Below are positions 5,947 to 10,182 of a DNA stretch of 10,182 nucleotides, piece after piece. Source of the DNA: an uncultured bacterium (GTDB lineage Bacteria > Actinomycetota > Coriobacteriia > Coriobacteriales > Coriobacteriaceae). The stretch lies in the NCBI GenBank assembly GCA_905214905.1, contig CAJMNK010000067.1, positions 1 through 10,182 on the forward strand, written 5' to 3'. The notes beneath the pieces were generated by a model that saw nothing but the letters and a program-made list of their open reading frames with translations, did no database searches and was not told where the DNA came from. How positions within the stretch are numbered: the stretch's first letter is position 1; every line of letters starts with the position of its first letter. The position numbers and the translations under genes are program-made.

Positions 5947-7206
5947 AAGAAAGGTAGGAGGCCATGACGAAAGGTCTGCACGTGCCTTCCGAGATCGGCA
6001 AGCTCAGGAAGGTCTGCCTGCACCGTCCCGGCGACGAGCTCCTCAACCTGCCGCCCGACGAGCTCGAGCGACTCCTGTTCGACGACGTCCCGTTCCTTGA
6101 GGTCGCGCAGCAGGAGCACGACACCTTCGCCCAGATCCTGAGGGACCAGGGCGTGGAGGTGCTCTACCTCGAGAACCTCGTCGCAGAGGTGTTCGACCAG
6201 GTCCCCGGCGCCCGCGCCGAGTTCACCGACCAGTACATCGCCGAGGCGGGCATCCGCGGCCAGCACATGCCGCAGATCGTCCGCGAGAAGCTGGACTCCA
6301 TCGAGGACAACCTCGAGTTCGTCAAGAAGACCATGGCCGGCATGACCAAGGCCGAGATCGACATGCCCCTCACGGCGTCCACGACCCTCGACTCCCTGGT
6401 CAACTCCGAGTCCGAGTCCGACCTGATCATCGACCCGATGCCCAACCTCTACTTCACCCGCGACCCGTTCGCGGTCGTCGGCGAGGGCGTCAACCTCAAC
6501 CGCATGTACTCGGTCACCCGCAACCGCGAGACCCTGTACGGCAAGTACGTCTTCAAGTACCACCCCGACTACAAGGACGTCTCCCTGTACTTCCGCCGCG
6601 ACTGCCAGTTCCACACCGAGGGCGGCGACGTGCTGAACATCAACGAGAAGACCCTCGCCGTCGGCATCTCCCAGCGCACCCAGGCGGCCGCCATCGACGT
6701 CATGGCCCAGAACATCTTCTGGAACTCCGACTCCAAGGTCGAGCGCATCCTGGCCTTCGACATCCCCGTCTCGCGCGCCTTCATGCACCTCGACACGGTC
6801 TTCACCCAGATCGACGTCGATAAGTTCACGATCCACCCCGCCATCATGGGCACCCTGCGCGTCTACGAGCTGACCGCCGGCAAGAACCCGGGCGACGTGA
6901 ACATCCGCCTGATCGAGGACACCCTCGAGCACGTCCTGGAGGACGCCACCGGCGTCGACCAGGTCAAGCTGATCCCCTGCGGCGGCGGCGACCCGATCGC
7001 GGCCTCCCGCGAGCAGTGGAACGACGGCTCCAACACCCTGTGCGTCGAGCCCGGCAAGATCTGCGTCTACGCCCGCAACACCGTCACCAACGACGTGCTG
7101 TACAAGGAGGGCCTGGACCTTCTCGTCGTGCCCTCCGCCGAGCTCTCCCGCGGCCGCGGCGGCCCGCGCTGCATGAGCATGCCCTTCTGGCGCGAGGACC
7201 TCTAAG
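5940..7206 (+). repeat. 1,267-bp direct repeat, copy B
   Basis: Identical partner of 2850-4116, in the same orientation, with a 3,090-bp offset. The unit between equivalent points contains one arcA plus arcT. Confidence 0.93.
5964..7205 (+). CDS. arcA: Arginine deiminase, copy 2
   Basis: Identical in DNA and protein to the gene at 2874-4115: 413 residues, with catalytic Asp167, Glu219, His275, Asp277 and Cys403 all intact, and the same doubled ribosome site (AAAGG 9 nt and AGGAGG 2 nt before the ATG). This copy is the one directly upstream of arcB (110 bp away) and so forms the classical arcA-arcB order. Both copies look fully functional, so the pair may supply gene dosage or respond differently through their diverged promoters. 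Confidence 0.97.
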   Translation: MTKGLHVPSEIGKLRKVCLHRPGDELLNLPPDELERLLFDDVPFLEVAQQEHDTFAQILRDQGVEVLYLENLVAEVFDQVPGARAEFTDQYIAEAGIRGQHMPQIVREKLDSIEDNLEFVKKTMAGMTKAEIDMPLTASTTLDSLVNSESESDLIIDPMPNLYFTRDPFAVVGEGVNLNRMYSVTRNRETLYGKYVFKYHPDYKDVSLYFRRDCQFHTEGGDVLNINEKTLAVGISQRTQAAAIDVMAQNIFWNSDSKVERILAFDIPVSRAFMHLDTVFTQIDVDKFTIHPAIMGTLRVYELTAGKNPGDVNIRLIEDTLEHVLEDATGVDQVKLIPCGGGDPIAASREQWNDGSNTLCVEPGKICVYARNTVTNDVLYKEGLDLLVVPSAELSRGRGGPRCMSMPFWREDL

Positions 7207-7217
7207 TCTTTAACGTT

Positions 7218-7249
7218 CCGGTGCGGTCTCCCTACAACCGCACCGGTTT
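7218..7249 (+). terminator. Terminator-like hairpin between arcA copy 2 and arcB
   Basis: CCGGTGCGGT (7218-7227) and ACCGCACCGG (7237-7246) form a perfect 10-bp stem with a 9-nt loop, followed only by TTTC. With so short a U-run it is more likely a leaky terminator or an mRNA-stabilising or processing hairpin within an arcA-arcB transcript. Confidence 0.55.
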
Positions 7250-7266
7250 CGCCCGTCAAACGGGCG
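7250..7266 (+). other. Second intercistronic hairpin before arcB
   Basis: CGCCCGT (7250-7256) and ACGGGCG (7260-7266) form a perfect 7-bp stem with a 3-nt loop, directly abutting the preceding hairpin. It is followed by AT-rich sequence containing the arcB ribosome site. Confidence 0.45.
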
Positions 7267-7315
7267 CTATTACGTTAGTAATTAAGGAATTCATTTCTTC
7301 GAAAGGAAACGAACC

Positions 7316-8311
7316 ATGGGTGTTAACCTCTCCGGCCGTAGCTTCCTCAAGCTTCTCGACCTCACCACCGAGGAGATCGAGTACCTGCTCAAGCTCTCCA
7401 AGAACTTCAAGGATATGAAGCGCGCTGGCGTTCCTCACCGCTATCTCGAGGGCAAGAACATCGTTCTGCTCTTCCAGAAGACCTCCACTCGTACCCGCTG
7501 CGCCTTCGAGGTCGGCGGCATGGACCTGGGCATGGGCGTCACCTACCTCGATCCCGGTTCGTCGCAGATGGGCAAGAAGGAGTCCATCGAGGACACCGCC
7601 CGCGTTCTCGGCCGCATGTATGACGGCATCGAGTTCCGTGGCTTTGCCCAGGACGACGTCGAGGAGCTCGCCGCTAAGTCCGGCGTGCCCGTCTGGAACG
7701 GCCTGACCACCGAGTGGCACCCCACCCAGATGCTCGCCGACATCCTGACCGTCCAGGAGAACTTCAACTACGACATCAAGGGCAAGACCCTCGTCTTCAT
7801 GGGCGACTGCAAGAACAACGTTGCTCGCTCCCTCATGGTTGTCTGCTCCAAGCTCGGCATGAACTTCGTGGCCTGCGGCCCCGAGGAGTGCATGCCCGCT
7901 GACGACGTCATCGAGGCCTGCAAGCCCATCGCCGAGGCCAACGGCTGCACCATCAAGCTGACCACCGACGTCAAGGACGGCGTCACCGGTGCCGACGTCA
8001 TCTACACCGACGTGTGGGTCTCCATGGGCGAGCCCGACGAGGTCTGGGCCGAGCGCATCGCTCAGCTCACCCCGTATCGTGTCACCTCCGAGGTCATGGC
8101 TATGGCCAACCCGGGTGCCATCTTCCTGCACTGCCTGCCCAGCTTCCACGACACCAACACCACGATTGGCGCCGAGAAGTGCGAGCAGTTCGGCATCACC
8201 GAGCAGGAGGTCACCGACGAGGTCTTCGAGAGCCCCGCTTCCAAGGTCTTCGACGAGGCCGAGAACCGCATGCACACCATCAAGGCTGTCATGTACGCTA
8301 CGCTCAAGTAA
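7316..8311 (+). CDS. arcB: Ornithine carbamoyltransferase, catabolic
   Basis: A 331-residue transcarbamylase of the usual length. In this pathway it phosphorolyses citrulline to ornithine and carbamoyl phosphate. The carbamoyl-phosphate motif STRTR is at 57-61 and HPTQ at 135-138. The ornithine-specific SMG loop is at 236-238 (in DVWVSMGE) and HCLP, with the conserved Cys273, at 272-275. The SMG loop argues against aspartate, putrescine or N-acetylornithine transcarbamylases. The ATG is preceded by AAAGGAA about 8 nt upstream. The catabolic role is inferred from the neighbouring deiminase and transporter genes; the sequence motifs alone do not separate anabolic from catabolic forms. A strong terminator follows. 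Confidence 0.96.
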   Translation: MGVNLSGRSFLKLLDLTTEEIEYLLKLSKNFKDMKRAGVPHRYLEGKNIVLLFQKTSTRTRCAFEVGGMDLGMGVTYLDPGSSQMGKKESIEDTARVLGRMYDGIEFRGFAQDDVEELAAKSGVPVWNGLTTEWHPTQMLADILTVQENFNYDIKGKTLVFMGDCKNNVARSLMVVCSKLGMNFVACGPEECMPADDVIEACKPIAEANGCTIKLTTDVKDGVTGADVIYTDVWVSMGEPDEVWAERIAQLTPYRVTSEVMAMANPGAIFLHCLPSFHDTNTTIGAEKCEQFGITEQEVTDEVFESPASKVFDEAENRMHTIKAVMYATLK

Positions 8312-8326
8312 GAGCATCTAGCATCT

Positions 8327-8365
8327 CGCTCGGGGTGCATTGCTGCGCACCCCGAGCGCTTTTGT
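8327..8365 (+). terminator. Rho-independent terminator after arcB
   Basis: A perfect 12-bp stem, CGCTCGGGGTGC (8327-8338) with GCACCCCGAGCG (8347-8358), loop 8 nt, then CTTTTGT. About 93 bp separate it from the arcD start; no convincing promoter is visible there. Confidence 0.8.
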
Positions 8366-8458
8366 CTGGTAAAAATCTCGCACCGAGCGACATGCACGGC
8401 ACGGAAGAGCCGCTTTGGGCGAGATCAGTAAATGATTTATGAAGGGGGGATGAGAACT

Positions 8459-9937
8459 ATGACTGAGACCGCTAAGAAAAAGCGCGGTATGCCTTCATCG
8501 TTCACCATTCTTCTTGCTCTGCTGGCAATTGTCGCGGTTGTTACCGTTATCGTCTCCGGTACGTCCGGCGGCGCGGTTACCGCTGCTCGCCTGAGCGATT
8601 TCTGCACCGCCCCGGTCAAGGGCTTCGCTGACGCTCTGCCCGTCTGCCTCTTCGTTATGATCCTCGGCGGCTTCCTCGGCATGATGACCGAGACCGGCGC
8701 CCTGGACAACGGCATTGCCGTTCTGGTGCAGAAGCTTAAGGGCAACGAGATCATGCTCGTTCCCGTGCTGATGCTCATCTTCTCCCTCGGTGGTACCACC
8801 TATGGTATGTGCGAGGAGACCGTTCCCTTCTACGCCCTGCTCGCCGCTACCATGATGGCTGCTGGCTTCGACCCCATGGTCGGCGCTGCCACCGTCCTGC
8901 TCGGCGCTGGCTGCGGCTGCCTGGGCTCCACGGTTAACCCGTTCGCCGTCGGCGCTGCCGTCGACGCTCTGACCGGCGTTGGCATTGAGGTCAACCAGTC
9001 CATCATCATCGGCCTCGGTGCCGTCTTGTGGATCGTTACCACTGCCATGTCCATCTTCTTCGTCATGAGCTATGCCAAGAAGGTCAAGGCTGATAAGGGT
9101 TCCACCATCCTTTCGATGCAGGAGCTCAAGGACGCCGAAGAGGCTCACGGCAAGGCTGCTTCCGAGGTTAACAAGGAGGTCAAGCTCACCGGTCGTCAGA
9201 AGGGTGTTCTGATCGCCTTTGCCTTCACCTTCGTCGTCATGATCGTCGGCTTCATCCCGCTGGCCGACCTCAACGAGGGCGTCGCCAACTTCTTTGACGC
9301 TGGCGCTGTCTACGACGCCGACGGTAACGCCGTCGTCCAGGGCTGGTCTGCCCTGATCACCGGCCTGCCCATTGGCCAGTGGTACTTCGACGAGGCTTCC
9401 ACCTGGTTCTTCCTCATGGCTATCCTGATCGGTATCATCGGTGGCCTGTCCGAGAAGCAGATCGTCAACACCTTCATCACCGGCGCTGCCGACATGATGT
9501 CCGTTGTCCTCGTCATCGCTCTTGCCCGTGGTATCTCCGTCCTCATGGCTAGCACCGGCCTCGACGTCTACGTCCTCGACGCTGCCGCCAATGCTCTGGC
9601 TGGCCTGTCCGGCGTGATCTTCGCTCCCATGAGCTTCCTGGTCTACTTCGGCCTGTCCTTCCTGATCCCCTCGACCTCCGGTATGGCTACTGTCTCCATG
9701 CCCATCATGGGACCGCTGGCTGTTAAGCTCGGCTTCTCGCCCGAGGTCATGGTTATGATCTTCTCCGCCGCCATCGGCGTCGTGAACCTGTTCACCCCGA
9801 CCTCCGGCGCCATCATGGGCGGTCTTGCCCTGGCCAAGATCGAGTGGACGACCTGGCTCAAGTTTGCCCTTAAGCTCATCGTCGCTCTCTCCGTCGTCTG
9901 CGCCATCATCCTGACCGTCGCTTGCGTGATGCTCTAA
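8459..9937 (+). CDS. arcD: YfcC/ArcD-family transporter, probable arginine/ornithine antiporter
   Basis: A 492-residue very hydrophobic protein of the YfcC (C4-dicarboxylate anaerobic carrier-like) family, with about a dozen membrane segments after a short Lys-rich N-terminus (first segment about 14-34). Signatures are GGTTYGMCEE at 111-120, GSTVNPFA at 156-163, and two later repeat-like loops, PSTSG at 404-408 and TPTSG at 446-450, typical of the two-fold repeated transport core. A charged hydrophilic stretch near 215-250 is a likely cytoplasmic loop. Streptococcal ArcD proteins belong to this family, so with arcA and arcB adjacent, arginine/ornithine exchange is the likely role; citrulline or another amino acid is possible. 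The start at 8459 is favoured because the GAAGGGGGG ribosome site (8441-8449) ends 9 nt upstream. In-frame ATGs at 8432 and 8450 precede or abut that site. Confidence 0.88.
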   Translation: MTETAKKKRGMPSSFTILLALLAIVAVVTVIVSGTSGGAVTAARLSDFCTAPVKGFADALPVCLFVMILGGFLGMMTETGALDNGIAVLVQKLKGNEIMLVPVLMLIFSLGGTTYGMCEETVPFYALLAATMMAAGFDPMVGAATVLLGAGCGCLGSTVNPFAVGAAVDALTGVGIEVNQSIIIGLGAVLWIVTTAMSIFFVMSYAKKVKADKGSTILSMQELKDAEEAHGKAASEVNKEVKLTGRQKGVLIAFAFTFVVMIVGFIPLADLNEGVANFFDAGAVYDADGNAVVQGWSALITGLPIGQWYFDEASTWFFLMAILIGIIGGLSEKQIVNTFITGAADMMSVVLVIALARGISVLMASTGLDVYVLDAAANALAGLSGVIFAPMSFLVYFGLSFLIPSTSGMATVSMPIMGPLAVKLGFSPEVMVMIFSAAIGVVNLFTPTSGAIMGGLALAKIEWTTWLKFALKLIVALSVVCAIILTVACVML

Positions 9938-10035
9938 GTACCCAACGGGTACCCCACGGAAACCCTGACGATCCTGTAGAGGATCACCTGGTCATCGTCT
10001 GTCCGGTGGGGTCAACCCACCGGTAGACTCCTACC
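9938..10035 (+). ncRNA. Hairpin-rich region after arcD, possible structured RNA
   Basis: Several stems can form: GTACCC/GGGTAC (9938-9952), GATCCT/AGGATC (9970-9985), CCGGTGGG/CCCACCGG (10003-10023) and GGTAG/CTACC followed by TTTTG (10022-10039). A competing longer stem joins CCCCACGGA (9952-9960) to TCCGGTGGGG (10002-10011, one bulge). It could be the arcD 3' untranslated region, a small RNA, or a leader for a gene beyond the window. It matches no RNA family I recognise. Confidence 0.35.
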
Positions 10036-10039
10036 TTTT

Positions 10040-10080
10040 GCCCCCTCCCGTTCCGTGCGCGGGAGGGGGCGCTCTTGTGT
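10040..10080 (+). terminator. Rho-independent terminator closing the arc cluster
   Basis: GCCCCCTCCCG (10040-10050) and CGGGAGGGGGC (10060-10070) form a perfect 11-bp stem with a 9-nt loop, followed by the T-rich GCTCTTGTGTT. Confidence 0.8.
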
Positions 10081-10105
10081 TCCGGCGTTTTACCAAACGC
10101 CGGAA
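10080..10105. other. Perfect inverted repeat after the terminator
   Basis: TTCCGGCGTTT (10080-10090) and AAACGCCGGAA (10095-10105) form an 11-bp stem with a TACC loop. It could be a second terminator, usable from either side, or an operator. Neither flank has a strong T-run beyond the stem. Confidence 0.5.
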
Positions 10106-10155
10106 TCACTCGACGCTGCAAGCCCGCCAGAGCGGCAATCTGACGTTCAATCGTC

Positions 10156-10180
10156 GGGCATGGCCAGAAGGCCTATGCCC
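10156..10180. other. Inverted repeat at the right edge
   Basis: GGGCAT-GGCC (10156-10165) and GGCC-T-ATGCCC (10170-10180) pair around AGAA with one bulged T. The window ends 2 bp later, so a terminator tail cannot be judged. Confidence 0.4.
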
Positions 10181-10182
10181 TC

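Larger units (their letters stand above)
5481..5963. other. Regulatory spacer upstream of arcA copy 2
   Basis: A 483-bp AT-rich gap without a credible gene. The 24-codon frame starting at 5794 overlaps the promoter, has no ribosome site and is not conserved at the first copy. From about 5604 the spacer is homologous to the region upstream of the first arcA but strongly diverged; 5481-5603 has no visible counterpart there and holds a separate operator-like cluster at 5554-5600. An imperfectly spaced inverted repeat, TATGAAT (5655) with ATTCATA (5671), lies in the middle. Confidence 0.75.

Noticed and set aside
2850..7206. Transposon or integron origin of the arcA duplication
   Set aside because: No transposase, terminal inverted repeats or target-site duplications are visible. 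Homologous upstream regions and repeat edges close to the gene ends fit duplication plus gene conversion better.
7256..8317. 353-codon open frame antisense to arcB
   Set aside because: Shadow of the codon-biased arcB gene; low-complexity translation.
8366..8376. CTGGTAAA before arcD resembling the 5575 operator arm
   Set aside because: Only an eight to ten base partial match without the AACGG core or a partner at 21 bp.
9979..9990. GGATCACCT resembling the 3' end of 16S rRNA
   Set aside because: A nine-base match inside a local hairpin with no other rRNA sequence around it; most simply chance.
10106..10182. Minus-strand gene ending at 10106 or 10147 at the right edge
   Set aside because: Only 25 and 11 codons are visible, and the region is dominated by inverted repeats, so coding cannot be supported.
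1..10182. CRISPR arrays, tRNA or rRNA genes, phage or defence genes
   Set aside because: No spaced repeats, cloverleaf-like segments or relevant coding signatures were found on either strand.

Overview
The window looks like chromosomal DNA of a GC-rich, anaerobic, gut-type actinobacterium of the Coriobacteriia, most likely Collinsella or a close relative. This rests on the strong G/C third-position bias of the genes, the AT-rich spacers, and the pairing of an arginine deiminase cluster with a YfcC-type transporter. The genus call is an inference; no search was run.

Layout. (1) 1-2317, minus strand: polyphosphate kinase (ppk1). It runs off the left edge and carries an unusual Pro/Ala/Glu/Lys-rich C-terminal tail. 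(2) 2318-2873: a long AT-rich divergent spacer holding the promoter, upstream sites and structured leader of the first arginine deiminase gene. (3) 2874-4115: arcA copy 1. (4) 4265-5389: a PLP-dependent aminotransferase of the ArcT type. (5) 5481-5963: a second long AT-rich regulatory spacer. (6) 5964-7205: arcA copy 2, identical to copy 1. (7) 7316-8311: catabolic ornithine carbamoyltransferase (arcB). (8) 8459-9937: a YfcC/ArcD-type membrane transporter. (9) 9938-10182: non-coding DNA with a dense series of hairpins, including a good terminator.

Together ArcA, ArcB and ArcD take up arginine, deiminate it to citrulline and ammonia, phosphorolyse citrulline to ornithine and carbamoyl phosphate, and export ornithine in exchange for arginine. 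The ATP-forming enzyme, carbamate kinase (arcC), is not in the window. Every plus-strand gene is followed by its own terminator-like hairpin, so output probably steps down along the cluster or depends on internal starts.

The most interesting feature is the arcA pair. Some 1,267 bp (2850-4116 and 5940-7206) are identical to the base, while the roughly 335 bp upstream of each copy are recognisably homologous but heavily diverged. Comparing the two promoters works like phylogenetic footprinting. The surviving islands are a -10 region, a G-rich box next to the -35, a pair of CCGTTC elements exactly 21 bp apart, a distal pair of TGAATA elements also 21 bp apart, and leader hairpins. A further reversed pair of the same motif at 21-bp spacing, overlapping a 26-bp palindrome, lies at 5554-5600. 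This suggests a dedicated regulator with tandem sites and continuing gene conversion between the two coding copies.
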